From CAZMNY01 sp964567745 (GTDB lineage Bacteria > Planctomycetota > Planctomycetia > Pirellulales > Pirellulaceae), in contig CAZMNY010000016.1 of the NCBI GenBank assembly GCA_964567745.1, forward strand, positions 93,224-157,223: a stretch of DNA of 64,000 bases, written 5' to 3'. Each line of letters starts with the position of its first letter. Position 1 is the stretch's first letter. The notes under the pieces were generated by a model that was given only the letters and a program-made list of their open reading frames with translations, was not told the DNA's origin and did no database searches. The position numbers and the translations under genes were made by a program. Below, in pieces: positions 18,549 to 26,717 of this stretch.

Positions 18549-19322
18549 CTACCAGCGGACGTGGAATTCGTCGCCGATTTTCGCGCCGAGCCGATCCGAC
18601 GCCGAGCCGCCCACGACGGCGAGTTCCAACTTGCCGCTTGAGCTGACCAGACCGATTAGCTGCCCCTCAGTCCCCTCGGAATAGAACGATGAGATCCCGT
18701 CGGTCTGTTGCGAACAGCATTCAATCGATAACGCCTCGCTGTCAACGAGCTGTTCGGCGGGAATATTGGATATCAGGTTGCCGAAAGAATCGACAAACTC
18801 CACGGCGCCAAGAATTTCGCCGCTTCGAACGATTGGCCGCGACGACGGCAAACGGTGAATCTCATGATACGTCTCGCCAAGTTCACTCAACGCCTGACCG
18901 CTCGCCAGACAAGCCGCGACAGGCGCCATCACATCTCGACCGTGAAACGTCGACGAGGCGTCTTGGAAGAACGAATCACCCACACGAACCGCCGCGTCCA
19001 ACGACTTGCGATCGAGCAGATAAGAAAGCAACCCGTTGTCCGGCGCGACAAAGAAATGGTCGCCAATTCGACATGCAACGATCGGTCGCTCCGAACCAAC
19101 TCCCGGGTCCACCACGCCAATGTGAATCGATCCAACCGGGAACTGCAAACAACAATCCCGCATCACCACAGCGCCATGACCAATATTCTGCGAGCCGACA
19201 GAATGGTCGATGTCGACAATCACCGCGTCACGGGAACGCGACAGAATCGCCGCCTTGATCTGAGCGACGTAGTGGCTCCCCGTTCCAAAGTCAGTTGTCA
19301 AGGTAATGATCGCGGGCGACAT
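18549..19322 (-). CDS. S-adenosyl-L-methionine hydrolase (adenosine-forming), DUF62 family
   Basis: The 257-residue protein belongs to the SAM hydroxide adenosyltransferase / chlorinase / fluorinase superfamily. Most members hydrolyse S-adenosylmethionine to adenosine and methionine. Motifs seen are TLTTDFG (8-14), HSVGSQNI, GVVDPGVGSERP (about 68-79), APDNGLL, STFHGRDV (about 124-131), and in the C-terminal domain FVDSFGNLISNI. The length fits the family. The aspartate/arginine/histidine pattern is that of the hydrolases and I see no loop insertion of the fluorinase type, so I call it a hydrolase. A separate copy of its C-terminal domain follows downstream. Confidence 0.9.
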   Translation of the reverse strand: MSPAIITLTTDFGTGSHYVAQIKAAILSRSRDAVIVDIDHSVGSQNIGHGAVVMRDCCLQFPVGSIHIGVVDPGVGSERPIVACRIGDHFFVAPDNGLLSYLLDRKSLDAAVRVGDSFFQDASSTFHGRDVMAPVAACLASGQALSELGETYHEIHRLPSSRPIVRSGEILGAVEFVDSFGNLISNIPAEQLVDSEALSIECCSQQTDGISSFYSEGTEGQLIGLVSSSGKLELAVVGGSASDRLGAKIGDEFHVRW

Positions 19323-19379
19323 TTCATTTCACTTGTGCCGCTTTGATGCCTAGCAGTGCAAGAGGGTGACTGAAAGAGG

Positions 19380-19411
19380 ATTAAGAGTAAGATTAAGAGT
19401 AAGATTAAGAA
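19380..19411. repeat. 12-base tandem repeat in the gatB-DUF62 gap
   Basis: The unit ATTAAGAGTAAG is repeated about 2.7 times in the 100-base gap between the gatB stop and the DUF62 start. It is unusually AT-rich for the neighbourhood. It could be a simple slippage repeat or affect the spacing of the DUF62 promoter. Confidence 0.65.
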
Positions 19412-19422
19412 AAGGGGGAAGA

Positions 19423-20931
19423 CTACGGATCGGTTTGAGCGATCAACTCCAAACACGTTGTGCGGATTTTAGCTGGGTTTGCGTTGGGGTTCATCTTCTT
19501 GGCTTGGCCGATCAATGCTCCGACGGCTTGCTGCTTACCGCCTTTGACATCGGCGACAATTTTGGGATTAGCGTCCAGCAAATCGCGGCACAACTGCTGG
19601 AGCTCCGACGAATCGACTTCCGCAATCCCAAGGCGAGTCATCGCGGTCTCGACGTCGACCTCATTCGACACCATTTCTTGAAAGACATCTTTGGCTCGAG
19701 TTGTGTTGAGCGTTCCGACATCGATGGTCTTGAGCAGGTCGGCCAACTGACGAGCCGAAATGGGGAATTCGCGGATACTCATCACCCGCTCGTTAAGCGT
19801 CCTCATCACCGTTTGCTGCATCCAATTGCTCGCGCGTTTGGCGTCGCCCGACGATTGGGAGAGTTCTTCGTAATACGCCGCAAACTCAGCCCCTTGATTG
19901 ACCAACACGTCGGCTTCGTCAAGACTCAATTGGTAATCACGCTGTAGCCGCTGGCGAAGATTCGCCGGCAACTCGCCGAGAGCCGCACGCGCTGCGTCGC
20001 GATCGGTACCGGAGACGACGACAGGCGCCAAGTCGGGATCGGGGAAGTATCGATAGTCCGCCGACTCCTCTTTCTCCCGCTGCACCACCGTCACTTGGCG
20101 CTGATCATCCCAGCCGAATGTCCGCTTGGGCGCGTCGTCGATCGTCTGTTTGGTCTCCAACCATTCGTTGTGTTGACGCTGCGCTTCGTACGCTAACGCA
20201 CGCTCGACCGCGCGGAAACTGTTTAAGTTTTTGACCTCGACAATCGGCGTCGCAACGTGTCCTTCGCCGTCCGGAATGTGCAGATTGACGTTGGCGTCAA
20301 CACGCAAACTGCCCTGTTCCATGTTGCAATCGGAAACGCCCAAGTAGCCAAGCAAGAGTTTCAACTCGTTGAGATAGGCGCGTGCTTCCGCCGGCGAACG
20401 CATGTCCGGTTCGCTGACGATCTCTAGAAGAGGCGTACCGGTTCGATTCAGATCGATCCTGCTATCCGCTCGTCCATCTTGCTCATCGTGCATGCTCTTG
20501 CCGGCGTCTTCCTCCAAGTGGGCTCGGATGATCCCGATTCGCTTCGGCTCGAAAGCACCTTTGGCGTCCTCAATATGCAAACCGCCGTTTTGCGACATCG
20601 GCAGATCGTACTGGCTAATCTGGTAGCCTTTTGGCAGGTCGGGATAGAAGTAGTTTTTGCGGTCCCATTTGGTGAATGAAGGGATTTCGCAGTCGAGCGC
20701 CAGCGCGGTTTGCATCGCTAACTCAAACGCTTTGCGATTCATAACCGGCAGCGAGCCGGGCATGCCAATGCAAACAGGACAAGTCTGCGTGTTCGGTTCG
20801 GCGCCGAAACGGGCCGAGCATCGACAGAAGAGCTTGGTGTCTGTCAAAAGTTGCACGTGCACTTCCAAACCGATCACGATATCGAATAGTGCACTCGACG
20901 CGGTTTGGCTTTTTGATCCGGAGTCGGCCAT
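19423..20931 (-). CDS. gatB: Asp-tRNA(Asn)/Glu-tRNA(Gln) amidotransferase subunit B
   Basis: GatB is the kinase/tRNA-binding subunit of the amidotransferase that converts misacylated Asp-tRNA(Asn) and Glu-tRNA(Gln) to the amidated forms. The 502-residue protein shows the typical GLEVHVQLLTDTKLFCRCS start, CPVCIGMPGSLPVMN, YFYPDLPKGYQISQYD, HLEEDAGKS, SRIDLNRTGTPLLEIVSEPDM, and the C-terminal YqeY-like tail (EVDSSELQQLCRDLLDANP and VGALIGQAKK). gatC lies 60 bases upstream; gatA is not here. Confidence 0.97.
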   Translation of the reverse strand: MADSGSKSQTASSALFDIVIGLEVHVQLLTDTKLFCRCSARFGAEPNTQTCPVCIGMPGSLPVMNRKAFELAMQTALALDCEIPSFTKWDRKNYFYPDLPKGYQISQYDLPMSQNGGLHIEDAKGAFEPKRIGIIRAHLEEDAGKSMHDEQDGRADSRIDLNRTGTPLLEIVSEPDMRSPAEARAYLNELKLLLGYLGVSDCNMEQGSLRVDANVNLHIPDGEGHVATPIVEVKNLNSFRAVERALAYEAQRQHNEWLETKQTIDDAPKRTFGWDDQRQVTVVQREKEESADYRYFPDPDLAPVVVSGTDRDAARAALGELPANLRQRLQRDYQLSLDEADVLVNQGAEFAAYYEELSQSSGDAKRASNWMQQTVMRTLNERVMSIREFPISARQLADLLKTIDVGTLNTTRAKDVFQEMVSNEVDVETAMTRLGIAEVDSSELQQLCRDLLDANPKIVADVKGGKQQAVGALIGQAKKMNPNANPAKIRTTCLELIAQTDP

Positions 20932-20991
20932 CTCAGTTCACTCGTCAATGGGAATCTTTTGTCGACAAGCGGTTCTGCCTCACCTTGCGGA

Positions 20992-21282
20992 TCAGTCGCC
21001 CAAAACCGGCGGCACTCGATAACACGCCGCATCGCTCTTGGGCGCAGAGCGCAAAGCGGTTTCACGCGGCAAGCTCGCTTGCATTTCATCCGCCGCGAAG
21101 ACGTTTTGGATCTCACTCGCGTGGGCCATCGGTTCGACGCCTTCGGTATCCAATTGATCGAGCTGTTCGACAAACGAGACGATCTGTTGAAGCTGTCCCG
21201 TCATCGCTTGGAGCTGAGCATCATCGAGACGGAGCCGGGCCAACTGAGCGACCTTGGCGACTTGTTCCGGCGTCATACTCAT
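20992..21282 (-). CDS. gatC: Asp-tRNA(Asn)/Glu-tRNA(Gln) amidotransferase subunit C
   Basis: GatC stabilises GatA in the GatCAB complex. The 96-residue protein has the usual TPEQVAKVAQLARLRLDD start, the helix with ISFVEQLDQLDT-like sequence, and the EPMAHASE and LRSAPKSD segments that wrap around GatA. Two ATG codons (21282 and 21276) are possible; both keep the conserved region. It directly precedes gatB on the same strand, giving a gatC-gatB arrangement without gatA. Confidence 0.93.
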   Translation of the reverse strand: MSMTPEQVAKVAQLARLRLDDAQLQAMTGQLQQIVSFVEQLDQLDTEGVEPMAHASEIQNVFAADEMQASLPRETALRSAPKSDAACYRVPPVLGD

Positions 21283-21418
21283 AGGCCGCCCGATCGGTGG
21301 GTTGTCGCGCTGCGACGCGTGATAGGCTCGCCGCGACCACACGGTTAGCGCCGCGGGGCGAGCAGGATTGAGGCCGATTCTCGTTGGCGGTCCAGCGGCG
21401 CGCGGAAGGAGAACTCGC

Positions 21419-21697
21419 CTAGGATTTCGATTTGCCCTGGTTGGGCAACTTGAAAGGCTGATTTCGCACAACCCTTTTGACGCCCCCGCTTCGCAAACAT
21501 TGGGTGCAGACTCGCATGGTCTTCGCGCCGCCGTTCTCGAGTGCGACCTTGACCCGCTGGAGATTAGGCTTGAACTTGCGCCGCGAGATACCGGTAATCT
21601 TGGTACCGACACCACCCAAGTACTTTGCCTTACCGCGGGTTTCCACGGAATTGCCCATCATCGTGCCTTTTCCGCAGACTTCGCAGACACGCGCCAT
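21419..21697 (-). CDS. rpmB: 50S ribosomal protein L28
   Basis: This is a 92-residue L28 with the usual start MARVCEVCGKG and the SRRKFKPNLQRVKV core. Two CxxC pairs, CEVC at the N terminus and CTQC near residue 60, make it a zinc-binding (C+) form. The ATG at 21697 follows AAAGGG. It is followed on the same strand by gatC after 136 bases. Confidence 0.94.
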   Translation of the reverse strand: MARVCEVCGKGTMMGNSVETRGKAKYLGGVGTKITGISRRKFKPNLQRVKVALENGGAKTMRVCTQCLRSGGVKRVVRNQPFKLPNQGKSKS

Positions 21698-21982
21698 AAC
21701 ACCAACCCTTTTACCTGCAGATGATTGTCTCAGTCGAAGCCCGCAGTATACCGCGTGCTGGAATTCCTGCAAGCGGAGCTACTGGCGGGAGAAGCATCCC
21801 ATTCCGTCTTGTACGCGCCACTTTCGCGGAGCGAAGGGCGACACGACGCGGGGGCATGGCCCCGCGGGCTCGCTTCGTCGGCCGCTGGAAACGCCAGAAG
21901 GCGTGCCTGGGCACAAATGGTTTGAGGCAGCGAGCCGAGGGCGGGTCAGGCGAGACAATTGGCAGTGGGTTGGCGCCGGCTA
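21698..21982. other. Intergenic region with a palindromic dispersed repeat
   Basis: This stretch between rpmB and the EAL fragment has no gene. It carries the palindromic repeat at 21813-21842 and just after it a second GC-rich inverted repeat, CGCGGGG ... CCCCGCG at about 21846-21866. Confidence 0.45.
21813..21842 (+). repeat. Dispersed palindromic repeat A, copy 1
   Basis: A 30-base element with core CTTTCGC-gga-GCGAAGG. It matches a second element at 35604-35633 at 29 of 30 positions. Its two arms can form a hairpin. Both copies are intergenic and in the same orientation. Confidence 0.75.
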
Positions 21983-22297
21983 CTAGACGTCGAACTCGAT
22001 CGGTGCCGGGCGGCCGTAATCAAAGCCCTGCCCCAAAGAGAATCCGACTTCCATGCAAACGTCGCTCTGCCCTTCGATTTCGACCCCTTCGGCGAGAGGC
22101 GTCACGTCCAGGTCCCAGGCGATCCGGACGAGCGATTCGACCAGTTGCTGGTGAGCTGTCGAGGCTTGATCGAGATTGCGAACCAAGGAAATGTCGAAAT
22201 TCAGATATTCCGGTTTGACTTCGACCAGTTCAAGCAAGCGGGCCTGGCCGACGCCGAAATCATCGCAAGCCAAACCGATGCCAAGATCGCTCAACAA
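21983..22297 (-). pseudogene. Truncated EAL domain (c-di-GMP phosphodiesterase family) fragment
   Basis: About 104 residues match the second half of an EAL domain: LGIGLACDDFGVGQARL, then YLNFDISLVRNLD, VESLVRIAWDLDV and LAEGVE, ending near a normal C terminus (QGFDYGRPAP). The first half, including the EAL motif itself and its metal-binding residues, is absent. A TAG stands in frame just upstream at 22310-22312 and the preceding minus-strand sequence in all three frames shows nothing EAL-like. Only a TTG is available as a start, with no ribosome site. The family with CDDFGVGQARLLELVEV is typical of planctomycete FHA-EAL proteins. I read this as a remnant that cannot be catalytic. Confidence 0.65.
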
Positions 22298-22300
22298 TTC

Positions 22301-23011
22301 GCCAGCGAACTAGCTCGGCGAAACCACGACGACGCGGCAGACATCGCCAAACTAGGCAACGGCCTTAGAATTGTCTCGGCAGGGTTCGACAACGGGACCA
22401 AAGTCTTCGAGGCCGATGACGATTTCTCGCTTGATAGCGAAAGATCGAGCATCGTTCTGAGAATCCAGCGTCAACGATTCGCCGTCGCCAGTCGACTCGA
22501 TGACGACTTGCAGAAGCAATATTTTGATCGCCAAGCGCCTCTCTCTAGTTTGTTTAGCTCAAGCAAAACCGAGTGGTCCCATCTCGAGTCGGCAATTCGC
22601 TTGCCGGCCTCACGTCTCGTTGTGAGCGAGATCTCCCACGTCTGGACGGATCAGCTGTTCTCCGGGAACAGCCCATCGGTGGACGAAGTCGGCGAACAGT
22701 CGACGCCGGAAACGGAGATTACCGAAGCCGCCCCGGACGTACTCGCGCTCGGCGGCGTCAAACGACTGCTCGTCCTCGCTCCACACCGCGACGCCGAGGC
22801 GGAAGCATGGTCGCAGAAGACGGCCCAGGCAGCGGGGCAGCCGGTTGCGTTCGTCCCAGCCGAAGACAATTGTGTGACGTTCTGTTACGAGACGGAACAC
22901 ACATCGCTGCACAACGTGATCGCCGGTTTGATCGGCGACAACCGCAATTCAGTCAAACTTGCCGAGCGACTCCATTCTCGCATCGACATCGACTGGCCAC
23001 CGATTCGCTAG
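22301..23011 (+). pseudogene. Protein-like frame without a resolvable start, probably decapitated gene
   Basis: The plus-strand frame has good codon use and protein-like composition up to a TAG at 23009-23011. The C-terminal part is the best: KRLLVLAPHRDAEAEAW, VAFVPAEDNCVTFCYETE, SLHNVIAGLIGD, RLHSRIDIDWPP. Between 22301 and the end there is no ATG in frame; only TTG (22508, 22601) and GTG (22622) codons, none with a ribosome site. The frame is open further upstream to 21959, but that part is the antisense of the EAL fragment and does not look like protein. I therefore think the gene has lost its 5-prime end at the same junction, near 22300, where the EAL remnant has lost its own. I do not recognise a family. 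Confidence 0.5.
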
Positions 23012-23153
23012 AGCCCGTGGTTCAGCTCGGAATTGAGCTCAGTAATTGCGTTTTGCGTCTGCCAACCGCGTGCGCGAATCCTTCGCGGGTGGTGTCATAG
23101 CGGCCCGAGGCGACTAGAATATGCTGGTGCCGCCTCCCACCACAGGAACTGCT

Positions 23154-24482
23154 ATGAATGCCTCTCTTGTCTGTCTGCTCACCGCCATTGCCATCACCCC
23201 GCAATGGACTCCTGGCACCGAATACCGGCTGGAGGGCGAGTTGGCAGCGGCCAAGTCCGACACGCCCGATTCGTTGAAGCGTTTTCAGCTCTCGCTCTTT
23301 ACCGATAAGCAAGCCGGTGCGGCTGGGCAAACAATTTACTGGGCGTTGACAGAGAACGGCCGCGGTCAGGCGCCATGGGTCGAACGATTCGGCAGCTGGG
23401 ACATTAAATCCGGCGTGACCGGCGACGACGGCCCCGCCTTGTTCTACCAAAGAGAAGACGGTCTTAGCATTCGAGCTTTGCCGGCAGCCGCGTTGGCGAC
23501 CGACACGCCCTGGAAAGTCGGTGCCAAATGGAGTGAAGGCAAGCGAGACTTCGAAGTGGTCGGCGAAACGAAACTCAATGACGTCGACTGCTGGAAGATT
23601 AACTCGACCGACCGAGTTAGCCGCCGCCGCAACATGGTCGTTGATAAAGCGACAGGCATCGTGTTCAAACTTGAAGAGAACCTGTTTCTGGGGCGCGGCG
23701 TTCCCTTCGTATTAAAGTGGCGAATCATGCCTGTTGCCGGTTCAAGCAAGCACGTGATGGCAGCAGCCGAAGCAACTCGGCGACTGGTCGAGCTAAGAGA
23801 GCAAGCGGGTCGACAAAGACGAGACGATTCGCAGACATTGACGAAGCAGCAACGGGACGTGTTCATCAAATCCCTCGCCCCGATCGCGACGATCGCGAAG
23901 GACTCGCCCATTGAAACCGTCCTCAACGCCGCCAAACGCGATATTCTTTCGCAAGCTCGTCGCGAAGACTCTGTCGCATCGATGAGAGGTCGAGCGATTG
24001 GGCGAGACGTCTCGAGCGCCAAACTCAATTCCATCGACGGCGACGAAGTTAAAGTCAGCAACGGCCAAGTTACCGTCTTGCATTTTTGGGAGTATCGCGA
24101 GAAGCCGCTTAAGGAGCCCTACGGTCAGTCGGCCTACGTCGATTTTCTTCACCGCAATCGGAGCAAGGACGAAGTCAATGTGGTCGGCATCAATGTCGAT
24201 ACCCGACTTGGCATCAATGCGACTCGCTCGGCCGCGATTCGCAGTGCGAAACGGTTTCGCGATTTCATGAACCTCAGTTACCCGCTGCTTCTCGACGACG
24301 GAACTCTGCTGAGGCGTATCGGAGACCCGCGCTCGACAGGCGCCAAGCTTCCGCTGTACGTGGTGCTCGATCGAAAGGGCCGAGTTGTAGAATACAAGGC
24401 CGGGCTCTACGAAGTTGATCGACGAGCCGGACTCAAACAACTCGATGCGATCGTTACGAAGGCGCTGGGTAACTCCGAGTGA
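23154..24482 (+). CDS. Exported thioredoxin-fold protein lacking the redox cysteines
   Basis: The 442-residue protein starts with a short hydrophobic signal (MNASLVCLLTAIAIT). The N-terminal 200 residues are beta-rich with no family I know. The C-terminal 150 residues look like a TlpA/AhpC-type thioredoxin fold: VTVLHFWEYREKP, VNVVGINVDTR, YPLLLDD and LPLYVVLDRKGRVVEYKAG with the cis-proline region. The position of the CxxC motif is occupied by EYREKPLKEP, so it cannot do thiol-disulfide exchange at the usual site. The ATG at 23154 has AGGA six bases upstream. Its 3-prime end overlaps the convergent phosphatase gene by 29 bases. Confidence 0.75.
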   Translation: MNASLVCLLTAIAITPQWTPGTEYRLEGELAAAKSDTPDSLKRFQLSLFTDKQAGAAGQTIYWALTENGRGQAPWVERFGSWDIKSGVTGDDGPALFYQREDGLSIRALPAAALATDTPWKVGAKWSEGKRDFEVVGETKLNDVDCWKINSTDRVSRRRNMVVDKATGIVFKLEENLFLGRGVPFVLKWRIMPVAGSSKHVMAAAEATRRLVELREQAGRQRRDDSQTLTKQQRDVFIKSLAPIATIAKDSPIETVLNAAKRDILSQARREDSVASMRGRAIGRDVSSAKLNSIDGDEVKVSNGQVTVLHFWEYREKPLKEPYGQSAYVDFLHRNRSKDEVNVVGINVDTRLGINATRSAAIRSAKRFRDFMNLSYPLLLDDGTLLRRIGDPRSTGAKLPLYVVLDRKGRVVEYKAGLYEVDRRAGLKQLDAIVTKALGNSE

Positions 24483-25257
24483 TTTCGACGACTTGCTCGA
24501 GCAACTCCCGATTGGCGCCGATACCATCCCCGCCGCGAATTGACGCTTCTCCGCGCCAGTCGACGAACTCGCCGCCGGCCTCATTCAAGACGGGGGCGAC
24601 AGCGGCCGCGTCCCAAACATTAAGATACGGATCGATCATAATGTCGGCGCGCCCCACGGCGACAAGCAAGTAGCCGTAGCAATCGCCCCAAGTTCGCGTC
24701 AGACGGACCGAAGCATCGAGCCGATCGTAAACCGCTGCCGCGTCTCGACTGGCAAACGAACGGGACCCCGTCGTAACCAACATGGCTTGCGACAGTTCCT
24801 TGACGCCGCTTACCGACGCTCGAGTCGCCTCGGCATTGCCGCGTTGCAGCCAGGCTCCGCCCCCTCGCATCGCATGCACTCGCTCATCGAGACCGGGGAT
24901 TTCGATGACACCTATCTCGGGTCGACCCTCGCATTCGACTCCCACCAGCGTTCCATACAACGGAACGCCATGAATGAACGACTTGGTCCCGTCAATCGGG
25001 TCGAGAATCCAGCGAAAATCCGACTCGCCCTGATGCTCCCCAAACTCCTCGCCGACAATCGAATCACGAGGGTACTTGTCCAGGATCATCTCACGCAAAT
25101 AGGTTTCCGAGTCTCGGTCGCCGGCCGTGACTGGCGAGTCGTCGCCTTTGCGGTCAACTTGAAGCGTCTCGTCTTGAAAATACTTCAGCGTGATTCGCCC
25201 AGCCTCGCGAGCCCAAAGCTGCGCGTCGGCATAACGGCTTTCCATCGTGTCTTGCAT
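24454..25257 (-). CDS. Inositol monophosphatase family protein, probably histidinol-phosphatase
   Basis: The 267-residue protein has the metal-site motifs of the inositol monophosphatase superfamily: GEEFG (about 69-73), DPIDGTKSF (about 86-94) and WDAAAVAPVLNEAGG (about 214). The TWGDCYGYLLVAVGRADIM segment before the last motif is that of HisN-type histidinol-phosphatases, so histidine biosynthesis is the likeliest role, with inositol-1-phosphate or PAP phosphatase as alternatives. No other his gene is nearby. It converges with the thioredoxin-fold gene with a 29-base overlap. Confidence 0.85.
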   Translation of the reverse strand: MQDTMESRYADAQLWAREAGRITLKYFQDETLQVDRKGDDSPVTAGDRDSETYLREMILDKYPRDSIVGEEFGEHQGESDFRWILDPIDGTKSFIHGVPLYGTLVGVECEGRPEIGVIEIPGLDERVHAMRGGGAWLQRGNAEATRASVSGVKELSQAMLVTTGSRSFASRDAAAVYDRLDASVRLTRTWGDCYGYLLVAVGRADIMIDPYLNVWDAAAVAPVLNEAGGEFVDWRGEASIRGGDGIGANRELLEQVVEITRSYPAPS

Positions 25258-25323
25258 AAAGATGTCCGTGTTCGGAACGGAGAATCGCTTGAGAGGAGAA
25301 TCGTCCGACGAGGCGGCGACTCG

Positions 25324-25842
25324 CTACCTTGAACTCGTGTCGGCTTGCGGCCCTGAGCCCGACTCCGGACCTTCATCCGGTTCGGCCGTGCTTTCGCCTT
25401 CAGTCGAGCCGCCCGCGTCCTGTTCGTCTGATACGGATGGCGGCTCGGGAGCTTTCAGGAGCTGCGAAAACGTGATCGCCTCCAATTGCCGCCGAGCCGT
25501 GTCGGTCACTTCCGTGAGAGCGGCGTTGAGTCGAGTCCCCGTCTCCTCGCTGAAGCCCTCGCCCAATGCGTCCGACTGGCTCATCGGTCCTTCAATCGCC
25601 TCGATGATGTCGAGCAGGGAAACGTCTTCCGGCGCTTTGATCAGCGTGTAGCCGCCATCGACTCCACGTGACGAGCGAAGGATGCCGTGGGTGACCAGGT
25701 TGCGCAAGATCTGCAACAGAAACCGTTCGGGCATGTTCCCGTCGGCGGCGAGTTGGCTGCAGGGAATCGGCGCTGACGTCGAGCTTCTCGCCAAATGAAG
25801 CGTCGCCTTAACGGCGTATGCAACTGTCCTAGAAAGCTTCAT
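25324..25842 (-). CDS. Rrf2 family transcriptional regulator without cluster cysteines
   Basis: The N-terminal 90 residues are a typical Rrf2 winged helix: MKLSRTVAYAVKATLHLA, LLQILRNLVTHGIL, SSRGVDGGYTLIKAPEDVSLLDIIEAIEG. Iron-sulfur members (IscR, NsrR, RirA) have three cysteines after the wing, but here the only cysteine is at about residue 28, so no Fe-S cluster of that kind can form. The C-terminal 50 residues are an acidic Ser/Pro/Glu/Gly tail. The product is 172 residues. Its neighbours give no clear target. Confidence 0.88.
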   Translation of the reverse strand: MKLSRTVAYAVKATLHLARSSTSAPIPCSQLAADGNMPERFLLQILRNLVTHGILRSSRGVDGGYTLIKAPEDVSLLDIIEAIEGPMSQSDALGEGFSEETGTRLNAALTEVTDTARRQLEAITFSQLLKAPEPPSVSDEQDAGGSTEGESTAEPDEGPESGSGPQADTSSR

Positions 25843-26099
25843 TGTCGCGCTCTACAGGAGCGTCCAGAAGAACTCGGACATGAATCCGTGCTCGCCGAAC
25901 AACGTGTAATGCCAGCTGGTCGCAAAATCGGCTTCGAAGCACGGACTAGTGGACTCAGAGTTCTCCGAGCCGCTCACCGTTTTCAATTCATGACGCGCAA
26001 AACGCCCTGATCTCGTTACCTTGCGCCGCGCTCAATGTATCAGAGTCCAATCGATTGTCAATCAATGGTGAGCTGGCCGAACGAGACTGAATTTCGCCG
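25843..26099. other. Non-coding gap upstream of the Rrf2 regulator
   Basis: No frame here is convincing. It contains the leader of the Rrf2 gene and the 3-prime flank of lspA, both on the minus strand. Confidence 0.3.
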
Positions 26100-26717
26100 T
26101 CAACCGGCGTCGACAGCGTCCGATTTGGCCGCCAACTTGACGTTGGCTTCCGCCCGCGGCTCAAGCACCAACAAGTGGAACATCAGCAGGCCGGCGCCGA
26201 AGACGAGACAGCAATCGGCGATGTTGTAGTTGGGCCAGACCAAATCGGGTCCCCAACACATGAGGATCCAATCCCGAACGCGCGTCACGCTCTGGTCCGG
26301 GAATCCGGGAATTGGCCACAAACCCAAACGGTCATACAAGTTGCCGCCAATACCGCCGAGAATCGAGCCGAGCGCCAAAGTGAGCACTCTGTCGCGCCAT
26401 GCGGCCCAGCAATACCAATAGGCGATCCCGATAAGGGCCAAGATGGAGAGTCCGGCGAAAAACCAGGTGTATCCCTGCCCCATCCCAAACAGAGCGCCGT
26501 TATTCAGCGCCGTCTCGATGCCGAAATAGCCATCGACGATCCAGTAGATCCCATTGCGGCCAGGCATCCCTCGCCACTCAAAAACCGCGTGTTTGGACCA
26601 GAGATCGAGCCCGCAACAAGCCGCCGCGATCAAGAAAAACGCGGTGATCCGGACGCCCCGATTCGGCTCGCCGTTATTCAGCGCATTTGACGCAGTGTGA
26701 GGCGTAGGGGATGGCAT
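26100..26717 (-). CDS. lspA: Signal peptidase II (prolipoprotein)
   Basis: LspA cleaves signal peptides of lipidated prolipoproteins in the inner membrane. Four spans can be seen, with the active-site aspartates in NLYDRLGLWPIPGF and PNYNIADCCLVFGAG, and the ALNNGALFGMG block. An insertion between the two catalytic blocks (WPIPGFPDQSVTRVRDWILMCWG) is longer than in Escherichia coli LspA. The ATG at 26717 gives 205 residues and overlaps the DksA-like gene by 44 bases; the frame is open upstream to 26801, but this would overlap still more. Fits the many lipoproteins of these bacteria. Confidence 0.92.
   Translation of the reverse strand: MPSPTPHTASNALNNGEPNRGVRITAFFLIAAACCGLDLWSKHAVFEWRGMPGRNGIYWIVDGYFGIETALNNGALFGMGQGYTWFFAGLSILALIGIAYWYCWAAWRDRVLTLALGSILGGIGGNLYDRLGLWPIPGFPDQSVTRVRDWILMCWGPDLVWPNYNIADCCLVFGAGLLMFHLLVLEPRAEANVKLAAKSDAVDAG

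Noticed and set aside
21959..22300. Extension of the plus-strand frame at 22301-23011 to an ATG at 21959
   Set aside because: This part is the exact antisense of the EAL homology, has no protein-like features of its own and would hide the EAL fragment, which is well supported.
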